The notes beneath the pieces are model-generated. The model was not told the origin of the DNA, searched no databases, and saw only the letters and a list, made by a program, of their open reading frames with translations. From assembly GCF_003952665.1 (NCBI RefSeq), contig NZ_CP017946.1:682001-746000 (forward strand): 64,000 nt of DNA. The letters are read 5' to 3'. Each line of letters opens with the position of its first letter. The stretch's first letter is position 1. This document shows, one piece after another, positions 7,671-16,212 of this stretch. The DNA is from Bosea sp. Tri-49. GTDB lineage: Bacteria; Pseudomonadota; Alphaproteobacteria; Rhizobiales; Beijerinckiaceae. The translations under genes were made by a program, and so were the position numbers.

Positions 7671-7961
7671 CTACGCCGCGCGATCGAGCGCGACCACGAT
7701 GTCGGTGTACTCAGGTTCGTGCGGGGAGAGATTCTTTCGACTCTCGTCGCTCCAGCGCGCGAGCTTGACCACACGCCCCATGCTCTCGGCGGCTCCATCG
7801 GTCTTCACCGGCTCGATGATGGCGAGCCCGCTGGTGTCAAGGAAGAAGGTGTGTTCGCCGAACAGCTCGCCGAGTTGAACCGTGGCAGGATGGTTTTCCG
7901 GTATTGCCTGCGCCTCGATCTGGTGGAGGGTGCTGTCGATGCCTGCTTCGGTCAGTTTCAT
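7671..7961 (-). CDS. Hypothetical protein, 96 residues
   Basis: AGGACC shortly before the ATG at 7961 favours this start over an ATG five codons upstream. The protein begins MKLTEAGIDSTLHQIEAQAI, followed by strands such as HTFFLDTSGLAII and a charged C-terminal half. It has no signal peptide and no membrane segment. It is conserved-looking and soluble, but I do not recognise a family. It stands alone between palindromic repeats and an exported-protein gene. Confidence 0.6.
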   Translation of the reverse strand: MKLTEAGIDSTLHQIEAQAIPENHPATVQLGELFGEHTFFLDTSGLAIIEPVKTDGAAESMGRVVKLARWSDESRKNLSPHEPEYTDIVVALDRAA

Positions 7962-8126
7962 GATCGGTCCTTTCATTGCGAGTGAGAGACGGATTCACCG
8001 ATCAGACTGTGCCAATCCGATCGGATCCAGCTCTCGCGGCGCTACGCTAAGTCGGGGCAGGAGCGCCGAACTGCCCATGGAAGTGCTCCGGTCTCGCGGC
8101 TGGCACTCCTGAAGTGGCCTGGCTTC

Positions 8127-8486
8127 TCAGATGCTTTCTTCAGCGATCAGAGTCAGGTCGCCGTCCTCGTCGAAGGCGACTGCGATGACCGCGGCGGAGT
8201 TCATGCCCTTGGCCTGAAGCGCCTTGGCGGCAACAGGAATGGCGTCGATCGACTGCCTGAGTTGCCTGAGATCGTCGGGGCTCGCCTGCGCGACGGCGCT
8301 GTCGACTTGCACGCGCAGTTGCGGCGGCAGCGCGCCGCGCTCGATCACGGTCGCATTGCGGATCGCGGCGGGATTCTGCAGGCCGGGAGCGTCAGGGGCA
8401 GGGGAAGCAGGCGGCGGGTCTTGCGCCATAGCGGCGCCGGCAAACAGCGCGAAAGACAGGCAGACGGCACTGGCGAGGTTGCGCAT
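8127..8486 (-). CDS. Exported hypothetical protein
   Basis: The first 21 residues, MRNLASAVCLSFALFAGAAM and a following A, form a clean Sec signal peptide with a probable cut after AMA. The mature 98 residues start with a Pro/Ala linker and contain a helical segment (SPDDLRQLRQSIDAIPVAAK) and a beta-like end (AVIAVAFDEDGDLTLIAEE). Length and composition suggest a small periplasmic protein. AAAGGAGCC before the ATG is a good ribosome site. No family is recognised. Confidence 0.6.
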   Translation of the reverse strand: MRNLASAVCLSFALFAGAAMAQDPPPASPAPDAPGLQNPAAIRNATVIERGALPPQLRVQVDSAVAQASPDDLRQLRQSIDAIPVAAKALQAKGMNSAAVIAVAFDEDGDLTLIAEESI

Positions 8487-8663
8487 CGCTGGCTCCTTTC
8501 CATCGCTGGAGGGAGGGGCAAACGCCCGATGCGGAGCGACCCTAGAGGCGAAATCCGGTCAGCCTCTGGCGCCGGTCTGACCATTCGAAGGTATCAATGC
8601 GACAGGAATGGGATGGTGTGGGAGGTCAATCCCCGGCTGCCGGACCAATCCATCGCGTGGCAG

Positions 8664-8760
8664 AAACCGTCATTGCGAGGAGCGTAGCGACGAAGCAATC
8701 CAGGGGCCGCGGCGCTCTACGTCTCCTGGATTGCTTCGCTTACGCTCGCAATGACGGTTC
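8664..8760. repeat. 97-bp inverted repeat with CGTCATTGCGAG arms
   Basis: ACCGTCATTGCGAG at 8666-8679 pairs with CTCGCAATGACGGT at 8745-8758. An inner pair, AAGCAATCCAGG (8693-8704) with CCTGGATTGCTT (8725-8736), continues the stem with an apical loop around 8705-8724. The CGTCATTGCGAGGAGC...AAGCAATCCAGG wording is a widespread intergenic repeat in Rhizobiales genomes. It lies in the 284-bp gap between two exported-protein genes. Confidence 0.85.
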
Positions 8761-8770
8761 CGACGGCGCC

Positions 8771-9298
8771 TCAGCGCGTACGCTCAGAGAGTTCGGCCGA
8801 GGCCGCAGCGTTGCGATCACCGATCGCCTGGACCGGTTCCCAGACCGTGTAGTTGTCCCTCGGGGTCGAGACCAGGTATTTGAGCTGGCTCTTGGCCTTG
8901 GCCGAGAGCAGCTTGCTGGTCTGGAAACTGGCGAAGTTGGCATAGGCGCGCGTGCCGCCGTCGAAGACGACGACACGGTCCTTCAGGACGATGATATCGC
9001 CCTTCTTCAGCGTCTCGTCGCTCAGATACCAGAACGGGTCGTTGGCATACTCCATCGGCTTGACGAGCTTCGGCTTCGGCCCGTCCTTGCCGGCATCGAG
9101 CGTTGTTGCAGCCTTCTTGCGCTTCGGCCGCACGGTCATGTGCAACGGATTGCTCTCCGGCATCGGCGCCACGGCCCGGCGCTGCGGGACGCCGAAGAGC
9201 GTCTCCCAGAAGCCGGCGGCCTGCGCCGGTGTGGCTATGACGAAATAAGCCGCTGCCAGCGCAGCGGCGGTGATCAGTTTTTTCGAAATGGACGGCAC
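8771..9298 (-). CDS. Exported hypothetical protein, 175 residues
   Basis: A Sec-type signal peptide (residues 1-27, ending ATPAQA) precedes a mature part with a basic linker (RPKRKKAA) and a compact segment, DPFWYLSDETLKKGDIIVLK. The latter is followed by DRVVVFDGG and FQTSKLLSAKAKSQL. Proteins of this layout recur in Rhizobiales as uncharacterised periplasmic proteins; that is recollection, not a search. The gene is monocistronic, with the CGTCATTGCGAG repeat just downstream. Confidence 0.65.
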   Translation of the reverse strand: MPSISKKLITAAALAAAYFVIATPAQAAGFWETLFGVPQRRAVAPMPESNPLHMTVRPKRKKAATTLDAGKDGPKPKLVKPMEYANDPFWYLSDETLKKGDIIVLKDRVVVFDGGTRAYANFASFQTSKLLSAKAKSQLKYLVSTPRDNYTVWEPVQAIGDRNAAASAELSERTR

Positions 9299-9516
9299 GG
9301 CTGCAATCCCCAGCTCCGCAACCGGAGATAGTGATAAGTATGCCCGATCTCAATGACGACAGCACGACGTGATGAACGGCTTCTTCGTCAAATTTCAGCG
9401 ATTGGAGCGCCGACGTTTCGAGATCGTTGAGCCGGAGCCGATTCCAAGGCGATTTTCGCGGCAATGCAACACACAAGTAGCCCACCGCGCATCGCGGCCA
9501 TGCGCCGGCAAAGTGA

Positions 9517-11469
9517 TTAAGGCTGTGGAAGCTTGAGCACCTCGCGCAGCACCGGAATGGTTGCGTCGGCGATCGCGGCATGGCCGCTGGCATTGGGATG
9601 GAAGGAGCCGCCGAGCGTCGCGGCGAGGAGCGGCTGCGTCTTGTCCTGGGGGTTGGGCGTACCCCAGCCACGGACGGCCGCGACGCGCATATAGTGCCCG
9701 GTCAAGAAAGCGTCGTTCGGAGTCACGAACCAGCGGTTGCGCGGCCGATAGGCGCGCCATTCGCTCGGCGCGAACGGCTCCCACAGGAAGCGGTTGGCTT
9801 TGAAGCCGACATAGACAGGAAAGCGCATTGCGCCTGAAACCCCGCTGTCCGGCGCACCGGCGGGCGCGCCGGCCGAACAGAGCGCGTGGCCGGCGAAACG
9901 CTCGACATGGCTGTCGATGAAGCGCCAACGTCGTTCTTCGGGGAGGGCGGCGACGGCAGCGGCGATACGCTGGTTCAGGAACGGCACGAACGTGGCCGCT
10001 TCCTCGCCCGTGTCGTCCTTGCTGATGGCGAGTATGCGGTGGACGTCCATGCCCGCGTCGCTCGGCTGACAGAAGCTGCTTCCTCCGCTGCTGCGCGTGA
10101 TCTGCGGATAGCCGGTCTGGATGATGGCGGAGGAGGGCAGGTCGAGATGCTCGCGGAAGGCGGCGGACAGCTCCTGGATGCGAGGCGGGATCACTTCGCT
10201 GACCGCCGTCCGCGCCTCGTCGAAGGTCTTGGTGTCGACCTGACTGAGCCAGAGCTTGTAGAGCAGATTGGTGAATGGTCCGTAGTCGCCTTTGGCGACA
10301 ACCTCTTCGGCGATCACGCTGGAAAAGCCGATGTCGTTTCCGCCGATGCTGAGCAGCACTGCGTCGGGCTTGAGCCGAGCCCGCTCCTTGCAATGCCGCA
10401 GCTCGTTCTGCCAATTGAAGCCTTTGCCACGATTGTTGAAGCGGCTGTAGCCGACCCTGCTGCTGCAGTAGTCGCGCCAATAGCGCATGAGTTGCGGCGA
10501 GGAGTCGCCGGCCTCGCCGGCATCGTCGCGCGCGCCATAGTAGCCGAGGATCCCGGCCCTGACCTCCGCGCCGGTGCAGCTGTAAGGGGTCAACGTCACG
10601 GCGGTGTCGTGATGGGCCAGTGCGATGACGAGTGCGGCGCGAACGTGCTGCGAATAGAGCGAACGATGGCATTGGCTGTTGAGCCAGACGGCTGCTGCGT
10701 AAGGGTGTCCTAGGCTCTTGTGATCGCCATGAAGCCGCCGCGGATAATTCCGGGGACGTCCATTGGTCACCGAGGAATTTTGGTAAGGAGATGGGCTATC
10801 GTCGACGAGCTCGACCGGCTTGTCGGGATTGCCCTCGCCCGAGGAGAACGAATCGCCGAAGCCGACGATCGCGACATGGCGCAGCCGTGCGTTCTTGATC
10901 TCGGCCACAGTCGCATTCGCAGCCGTTACCGTGATGTCGAATGGCTTGTCGAAGGCGCGCCGCCGCAGCCTTACTTCCTGCGCGCAGGGAGCGGCAATCG
11001 AAAGCTCCGCTGCCACCCACCGGCAGGATTGCCCGGCGAGCGCGGGCGGCAGGTCGACGAGCCTAGCAAGCACATCTGCGACCCGAGGCTCCATGAATTG
11101 GTCGCCGGTGTCGAGCTCGCATTGCCAATGGCCGTGATTGCCATTCTGGAAGCAAGTTTCATGGGTCACCGCGGAGGTCCAGCCATAACGCGCGATGCTG
11201 CCCCGGTCACCGAAGGCCTTACCGAGCGTGCGCGCCGCAGCGGCACGTTGCATGGCATCCTCGAAGGCGAAGGCCGGCCGCTCCTTGCGGTCCTGCTCCG
11301 GCAGCGCGGTGAAGACCTCGGCGAGCTTGCGGAACTGCTTTTCCTGCTTGAACAGACGAAAGCGGTTGGCGATTTCCCACTCGATGCGAGGCTGCGCGAA
11401 CGCGCTGCCCGCAGTGAGCTCGGCAGCCAGGAGCGACAGGACCGACAGGAGCAAACGCAGCCGAAACAT
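9517..11469 (-). CDS. Secreted SGNH/GDSL-type hydrolase
   Basis: With the start at the ATG at 11469 (GGGGGATA before it) the protein has 650 residues and a signal peptide MFRLRLLLSVLSLLAAELTA ending near GSAFAQ. Hydrolase blocks follow: VGFGDSFSSGEGN (block I nucleophile Ser in GDS), SIGGNDIGFS (block III GxND), and FHPNASGHAAIAD at the end (block V, DxxH replaced by the H-P-N-x-x-G-H pattern). These enzymes are periplasmic or extracellular esterases or lipases. About 200 residues precede block I, which is longer than usual and may form a separate domain. It has no operon partners. Confidence 0.85.
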   Translation of the reverse strand: MFRLRLLLSVLSLLAAELTAGSAFAQPRIEWEIANRFRLFKQEKQFRKLAEVFTALPEQDRKERPAFAFEDAMQRAAAARTLGKAFGDRGSIARYGWTSAVTHETCFQNGNHGHWQCELDTGDQFMEPRVADVLARLVDLPPALAGQSCRWVAAELSIAAPCAQEVRLRRRAFDKPFDITVTAANATVAEIKNARLRHVAIVGFGDSFSSGEGNPDKPVELVDDSPSPYQNSSVTNGRPRNYPRRLHGDHKSLGHPYAAAVWLNSQCHRSLYSQHVRAALVIALAHHDTAVTLTPYSCTGAEVRAGILGYYGARDDAGEAGDSSPQLMRYWRDYCSSRVGYSRFNNRGKGFNWQNELRHCKERARLKPDAVLLSIGGNDIGFSSVIAEEVVAKGDYGPFTNLLYKLWLSQVDTKTFDEARTAVSEVIPPRIQELSAAFREHLDLPSSAIIQTGYPQITRSSGGSSFCQPSDAGMDVHRILAISKDDTGEEAATFVPFLNQRIAAAVAALPEERRWRFIDSHVERFAGHALCSAGAPAGAPDSGVSGAMRFPVYVGFKANRFLWEPFAPSEWRAYRPRNRWFVTPNDAFLTGHYMRVAAVRGWGTPNPQDKTQPLLAATLGGSFHPNASGHAAIADATIPVLREVLKLPQP

Positions 11470-11603
11470 GCCGTATCCCCCAGCTTCACGCAGCAACCGT
11501 AGCGTGCGTTATGACGCAAGGGAAGGTCTTGCCTGCGCATTGTATCCCGGCCCATTCGCCTTAGGTTGCGGGCAAGAGGAACGACAAGGGGAGCACGAGC
11601 CGA

Positions 11604-13184
11604 ATGGCCGCGATCGAACTGCCGGCACAGCCCTTCGATGCCGAAGGCGCCCGGATGACGCTCTTCCAGGCGTTGCTGGCTGCCGCCGGCAAGCATGGCA
11701 AGGGCCGCGTCGCGCTTGAGGACCCTGAGCGGCAGCCGATCACCTATGGCCGGCTGGTGCTGGGCGCGCTGGTGCTCGGCCGCAAGCTTTCGGCATTGAC
11801 CACGCCCGGCGAGACGGTCGGGCTGATGCTGCCGAATGTGCAGGGTATGGCTGTGACGCTGTTCGGGCTCTCGGCTTTCGGCCGCGTGCCGGCGCTGCTC
11901 AATTTCACCGCGGGCCTGAAGAACCTCACCGCCGCCTGCGAGATCGGGCCGATCTCGACCATCGTCACCTCGCGCCGCTTCATCGATCAGGCCAAGCTCG
12001 ACGACATCATCGAGGCGCTCGCGCCGGGCCGGCGGGTGATCTATCTTGAAGATGTCCGCAAGGAGTTGACCAGCCTCGACAAGGCGATCGGCGCGCTGGC
12101 CTCGCTGGCGCCGGGCATGGTGCACGCCCGTCACGCGGCCAAGCCCGACGATCCGGCCGTCGTGCTCTTCACCTCCGGCACCGAGGGCAAGCCGAAGGGC
12201 GTGGTGCTGAGCCATGCCAATCTGGTCTCGAATGCGCGTCAGATCTTCCAGTTGGCGGCCGGCTTCCTCAGCGAGCGCGACATCGTCATGAATCCGCTGC
12301 CGGCCTTCCACTCCTTCGGGCTGACCGCGGCGCTGCTGATGCCGCTGACCCACGGCATGAAGGTCGTGCTCTATCCGAGCCCGCTGCATTACAAGCAGGT
12401 GCCGAAGCTGATCGGCGAGACGGGCGCGACCTTCCTGTTCGCGACCGACACCTTCCTTCAGGGCTACGCGCGCGCTGCGGATGAAGGCGACCTCAAGAGC
12501 GTGCGCTATGTCGTCGCCGGTGCCGAGCGGGTGAAGCCGGAGACGCGCCGGATGTGGGAGCCCTATGGCACCACCATCCTCGAAGGCTATGGCTGCACCG
12601 AGTGCTCGCCGGTGCTGGCCTGCAACACGCCGGTCGCGACCAGGGACGGCAGCGTCGGCCGGCTCCTGCCCGGCATCACGGCGAAGCTCGAGCCGGTCGA
12701 GGGCATCAACGACGGTGGCAAGCTCTGCGTCAAAGGGCCGAACGTTATGCTCGGCTATCTCAACGCCGACCGACCGGGCGCAATCGTGCCGCCGGAGGGC
12801 GGCTGGCACGATACCGGCGACATCGTCGCGATCGATGACGGCTTCATCACCATCAAGGGCCGGGCGCGGCGCTTCGCCAAGCTCGGCGGCGAGATGGTCT
12901 CGCTGGCAGCGGTCGAATCGATGATCGCCGGGCTCTGGCCCGGTCACAATCACGTGGTCGTGGCGCTGCCCGATGTGCGCAAGGGCGAGCAGCTCGTCCT
13001 CGTCACCGAAAAGCCCGATGCCGAGAAGAAAGCCCTGCAGGACGAGGCCAAGCGCCAGGGTTTCCCGGAATTATGGCTGCCGAAGGCGCTCCTGGTCACC
13101 GGCTCGATTCCCGTGCTTGGCAACGGCAAAATCGATTATGGTGGCACGCGCGAGCTCGCCATCACGATGAGGCCGCTGCTGTGA
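11604..13184 (+). CDS. AMP-dependent acyl-CoA/acyl-ACP synthetase (Aas C-domain type)
   Basis: The 526-residue adenylate-forming ligase shows FTSGTEGKPKGVVLSH (phosphate loop) near 190, GYGCTECSP near 330, GWHDTGDI near 400, RRFAKLGGEMVS (hinge) near 420 and the C-terminal lysine motif LGNGKIDY near 510. Sequence style matches the synthetase half of Aas, the 2-acylglycerophosphoethanolamine acyltransferase/acyl-ACP synthetase, but the acyltransferase half is absent. It would activate fatty acids with ATP for transfer to ACP or CoA. It is followed 29 bp later by the DUF1190 gene on the same strand. Confidence 0.85.
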   Translation: MAAIELPAQPFDAEGARMTLFQALLAAAGKHGKGRVALEDPERQPITYGRLVLGALVLGRKLSALTTPGETVGLMLPNVQGMAVTLFGLSAFGRVPALLNFTAGLKNLTAACEIGPISTIVTSRRFIDQAKLDDIIEALAPGRRVIYLEDVRKELTSLDKAIGALASLAPGMVHARHAAKPDDPAVVLFTSGTEGKPKGVVLSHANLVSNARQIFQLAAGFLSERDIVMNPLPAFHSFGLTAALLMPLTHGMKVVLYPSPLHYKQVPKLIGETGATFLFATDTFLQGYARAADEGDLKSVRYVVAGAERVKPETRRMWEPYGTTILEGYGCTECSPVLACNTPVATRDGSVGRLLPGITAKLEPVEGINDGGKLCVKGPNVMLGYLNADRPGAIVPPEGGWHDTGDIVAIDDGFITIKGRARRFAKLGGEMVSLAAVESMIAGLWPGHNHVVVALPDVRKGEQLVLVTEKPDAEKKALQDEAKRQGFPELWLPKALLVTGSIPVLGNGKIDYGGTRELAITMRPLL

Positions 13185-13213
13185 CGCCACAATCGCATGT
13201 TCAGGGAAGCCGC

Positions 13214-13861
13214 ATGATCACGCTTCTTCCCCTCGTCCTCGCCCGCGCGGCGGCCTTTGCCGTGGCCGGGATCGCACTGACTCCCGCCGATCTCGCCGCC
13301 CAGGCGACCGGCCAGACCTATGTCCGCCGTGACGAATGCATCGAGGCCGGCAAGCTCTCGGCCGAGCAGTGCGAGCACGCCTATCGCAACGCCCGCGCCG
13401 AGTTCGAGCAGAAGGCGCCGCGCTACGGCTCGCGTGCGGCCTGCGAGCGCGCCCACAAGCGCTGCGGCGCCCAGGTCTCGACCACCGGCGGCTGGGACGC
13501 GCTGGCGCGTGGCGGCGGCGGGCAGTCCTACGTGCCGCGCTTCGTCGGTATCCGGGTCACCGGCGAGGGGGCTTCGGGCAAGGCCTTTCCGATCGTCGAG
13601 GGCACGGCGAAGATCGCCTTCTCGGCGCGCCGGGTCGCGGCGCTCGACGACAAGGTCGCGGGCCGCCGGGCGGTGATGGGCGGCGGCAGTGGCGGCGGCC
13701 AGCACAGCCAGCAGGCGAGCGGCCCCTATATCCGCCGCGGCGACCGCGACGACACGGTGCGCGTGCCGATGCAGGAGAAGAAGATCGGCTCCGACGTCGC
13801 GCCCGGGCTCTATGTCGATCCCGACGGCGTCGAATGGTACAAGCCGGCGCACCGGCGCTGA
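13214..13861 (+). CDS. DUF1190 (YgiB-like) exported protein
   Basis: The 215-residue product begins with a signal-like segment (MITLLPLVLARAAAFAVAG) and carries the DUF1190 hallmark YVRRDECIEAGKLSAEQCE followed by HAYRNARAEFEQKAPRY and CERAHKRCGAQ. Four Cys are spaced as expected for two disulfides. The C-terminal half is Gly/Ser-rich (GGGSGGGQHSQQ) with a final PGLYVDPDGVEWYK. E. coli YgiB is the namesake and its role is not settled. The start at 13214 is the only one that gives a proper leader. It is likely co-transcribed with the ligase. Confidence 0.75.
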   Translation: MITLLPLVLARAAAFAVAGIALTPADLAAQATGQTYVRRDECIEAGKLSAEQCEHAYRNARAEFEQKAPRYGSRAACERAHKRCGAQVSTTGGWDALARGGGGQSYVPRFVGIRVTGEGASGKAFPIVEGTAKIAFSARRVAALDDKVAGRRAVMGGGSGGGQHSQQASGPYIRRGDRDDTVRVPMQEKKIGSDVAPGLYVDPDGVEWYKPAHRR

Positions 13862-13862
13862 G

Positions 13863-13887
13863 GACAAGCGCGCAACCGGCGCTTGTC
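13863..13887 (+). terminator. Hairpin after the DUF1190 gene
   Basis: GACAAGCGC at 13863-13871 pairs with GCGCTTGTC at 13879-13887 across a 7-base loop. It begins two bases after the stop codon and just before tRNA-Leu. There is no long T run, so it may be a weak intrinsic terminator or a processing signal. Confidence 0.5.
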
Positions 13888-13921
13888 GGAAAGGCTTTGC
13901 ACCGCTAACCAGTTCCGCCGC

Positions 13922-14008
13922 GCGGACGTGGCGAAACTGGTAGACGCAAGGCACTTAAAATGCCTCGCCGGAAACGGCATGCGGGTTCGACCCCCGCCGT
14001 CCGCACCA
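13922..14008 (+). tRNA. tRNA-Leu (anticodon TAA)
   Basis: The acceptor arms GCGGACG (13922-13928) and CGTCCGC (13998-14004) pair perfectly. The anticodon loop in GCACTTAAAATGC shows TAA. A long variable arm (CCTCGCCGGAAACGGCATG region), the T-loop GTTCGACCC and an encoded CCA (14006-14008) follow. The long variable arm and anticodon identify a tRNA-Leu reading UUA and UUG. Confidence 0.96.
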
Positions 14009-14149
14009 TGCTGTTGAGGTGCCGCAGCGCCTGCTATGCTTGCGGGCGCATTAACGTCATCGCGGACATGGTGCATGTCGCGACGGCAATAAATGTGGAG
14101 TGGCCGCTGAGGGTGGGAAGCGGAGCCTGGCAACCAGCGAGCGAGGCCG

Positions 14150-15724
14150 TCATGCCGCTTCCGGCACGGAAGCGCCTCCATTGAGCTGGCTGTAGTACTG
14201 AAGAAAATCTCTGGGTGGCAGGGCTTTGGAATAGAGCCAGCCTTGTGCGAATTCGACGCCAGCGGCTTTCAGATACGCTGCCTGCTCCTCCTTCTCCACA
14301 CCCTCCGCCACGACGACGAATTTCAGGGTATGCGCCATTTCAATGATGGCTGGCGTCACGATACTCGTCGCGGCCTCGCGGCCGATGGCGTCGATGAACG
14401 ACTTGTCGATCTTAAGAACATTCAGCGGCAGGCTTTCCAGGAGGGACAGGCTGGAATACCCCGTGCCGAAATCGTCGATGGCGATGGCATGCCCGAGTTC
14501 TCTTGCCCGCTCGAGCGTGGCGCGAGCCGCATCGGCTTCCATGAAACCGCGCTCGGTAGCCTCGAGCCAGATCTGCGCCGGGTTGATTTGTACTTTCTCG
14601 ATCGCAGCAGAAAGCACGTCCAGAAAGCGACCGCTTTGAATATCTTCGGCCGAGATATTGATCGCAATGTGCAGAGATGGGTCGGCGCGAAGCGCATCCC
14701 TCATGTCCTCCAGAACCCGCTCGATCATGATGTCGGTGACGGGGCCGATCAGCTGATGATCCTCCGCATAGGGGATGAACAGATCTGGCCGGACCCATGA
14801 ACCGTCAGGCTTTGGCCAGCGTATGAGTGCTTCAGCGCCAACGCATTTGCCGGTCGAGAGATCAATGATCGGCTGGTAGTGCGCAATGAATTCGCGATAG
14901 GCGATCCCCGTTCTCAACTCGCCGGCCAGCGACATGCGCTGACGCGATACCCAGACGATCAGGCCGATGACAATGGCCGAAATGACCAAGCCTATCGGGA
15001 TAAGCTTCCAAAGCTCGTCTTCTGCGCGCCAGTCGACGACGCTGCGGTCCGAGATCGCAAAAGCAATGAAATCAGGGCCTCGCGAGGATGAAAACACCTT
15101 CTGATCCGTGGCCCCGCTGATCTCTTCGCGGGACAGCTGCCGCACCAGATTCGGATCTGCCTGTCCTGACAATGCTAGGAGCTTGCCGTCGCGTGTGGCG
15201 ATCCCGAGCACCATAGGGGTGTCGCGTAGGACATCCACCAAACTCTCTTTGCGGATGAGCGCGTGGTAGGGACCAAATGCGACGGCCAGCATGTCGCCGT
15301 GCGGACGATGCGCCGTCGGCCCCGACCCCACGACGAGCCCGAAGTCCTCGGACAGGAGGACATCCGGCTTACGCATCGGCTCGGGGCTCTTCGAAAGGCC
15401 CAAACTATTGCATAGGAGCTTGCCGTCCTTGAATATATCAATGTCCTCGACGGTGAGGGCATCCATCGTCAATTGCCGCAAGCGCTGCAGATGATGGGGC
15501 GAGCAAAGCTCATGGTTCTCCATGACCAGCCGGCGCAAGCCGTTCTTGGCGCGCGTGATTGCTAAATCGGCCCGCTGCAACGTCCACCCGGCATAATCTC
15601 TGAGATGTAAGCGTTCAGCCGCGATGGCTCGTTCACGCGACAGATAGTAGGCGCCAGCCAAAGGTAGCAGGCCCACGGTCATACCCAGTCCGATCGCGAC
15701 AGGCAGGATCAGGCGACGCCGCAT
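14150..15724 (-). CDS. Membrane-bound EAL-domain c-di-GMP phosphodiesterase with CSS-type sensor
   Basis: The 524-residue protein has a transmembrane helix at about 5-29, a periplasmic domain of about 200 residues, a second helix near 230-255, and a complete EAL domain at about 275-520. The periplasmic domain contains ELCSP near residue 73 and a later Cys (LLCNS), like the redox-sensing CSS domain of PdeC-type enzymes, although the motif here is CSP. Catalytic signatures are intact: AEALIRW, NISAEDI, LEATERG, IDDFGTGYSSL, AEGVEK. The expected reaction is c-di-GMP to pGpG. It has no GGDEF domain and no operon partner. Confidence 0.9.
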   Translation of the reverse strand: MRRRLILPVAIGLGMTVGLLPLAGAYYLSRERAIAAERLHLRDYAGWTLQRADLAITRAKNGLRRLVMENHELCSPHHLQRLRQLTMDALTVEDIDIFKDGKLLCNSLGLSKSPEPMRKPDVLLSEDFGLVVGSGPTAHRPHGDMLAVAFGPYHALIRKESLVDVLRDTPMVLGIATRDGKLLALSGQADPNLVRQLSREEISGATDQKVFSSSRGPDFIAFAISDRSVVDWRAEDELWKLIPIGLVISAIVIGLIVWVSRQRMSLAGELRTGIAYREFIAHYQPIIDLSTGKCVGAEALIRWPKPDGSWVRPDLFIPYAEDHQLIGPVTDIMIERVLEDMRDALRADPSLHIAINISAEDIQSGRFLDVLSAAIEKVQINPAQIWLEATERGFMEADAARATLERARELGHAIAIDDFGTGYSSLSLLESLPLNVLKIDKSFIDAIGREAATSIVTPAIIEMAHTLKFVVVAEGVEKEEQAAYLKAAGVEFAQGWLYSKALPPRDFLQYYSQLNGGASVPEAA

Positions 15725-16011
15725 AAGAAGCCTTTCGAGACTCGAAGAATAACTCTAACAGTAATTCGTGCGTCAATCATCTTTGAGAGATTTAAAACAA
15801 TTGCGCAGCTCCAAGAAACTGGTTCTTAACTGCTAAAGCGCCGCGTCTGAAAGATGTCGTACAGGAATTAAAATCGCGGCTCAGCTGGACCAATAGCCTG
15901 TCGCAAGGCTCATTGGCCGGGCTTGCACCAGCCGTCCCTATATGACTTGGATGTCGCCCCGGGCCGGATGCTGACACTCGTCAAGGTCAGCTAACGGTCG
16001 AAAGCAGGCGC
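15725..16011. other. AT-richer intergenic region upstream of the EAL gene
   Basis: This 287-bp stretch is noticeably richer in A and T than its surroundings near 15770-15860 and should carry the promoter of the EAL phosphodiesterase gene. I see no gene, repeat or clear operator in it. It borders the decayed MFS fragment. Confidence 0.5.
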
Positions 16012-16190
16012 TACCCCCGCCGATGCTCGACCTTCGGCAGAAACCAGGCGAGCAGGCCGATCGCCAGTCCAGAACAGGTCGGCGAAGGGCAGGATCGGCG
16101 AGAAGGGTAGGGCACCGAGGATCGAGAACGAGGTGACGTCGCTCTGGCTGCCGACCTGGAAGATGCCTTGCGCCAGCCTCTGCTGGCGCG
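16012..16190 (-). pseudogene. Remnant of an Fsr-like MFS exporter gene
   Basis: The stretch is built of three pieces, each nearly identical to a separate part of the intact exporter gene at 20758-21975 and in the same order and orientation. 16014-16063 matches about 20759-20810, 16064-16128 matches about 21028-21091, and 16132-16185 matches about 21525-21572. About 220 and 430 bp of the gene are missing between them. No reading frame survives. It is adjacent to the 3' end of the AraC-type gene. Confidence 0.75.
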
Positions 16191-16212
16191 CCCTTTTTGA
16201 ACGAGGTGCCGC

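Noticed and set aside
11166..12953. 595-codon antisense frame across the acyl ligase gene
   Set aside because: It is a shadow of the ligase and overlaps the SGNH gene start; there is no ribosome site or domain.
13922..14149. Possible genomic island start at tRNA-Leu
   Set aside because: There is no integrase nearby and no repeat of the tRNA 3' end was noticed downstream within the window.
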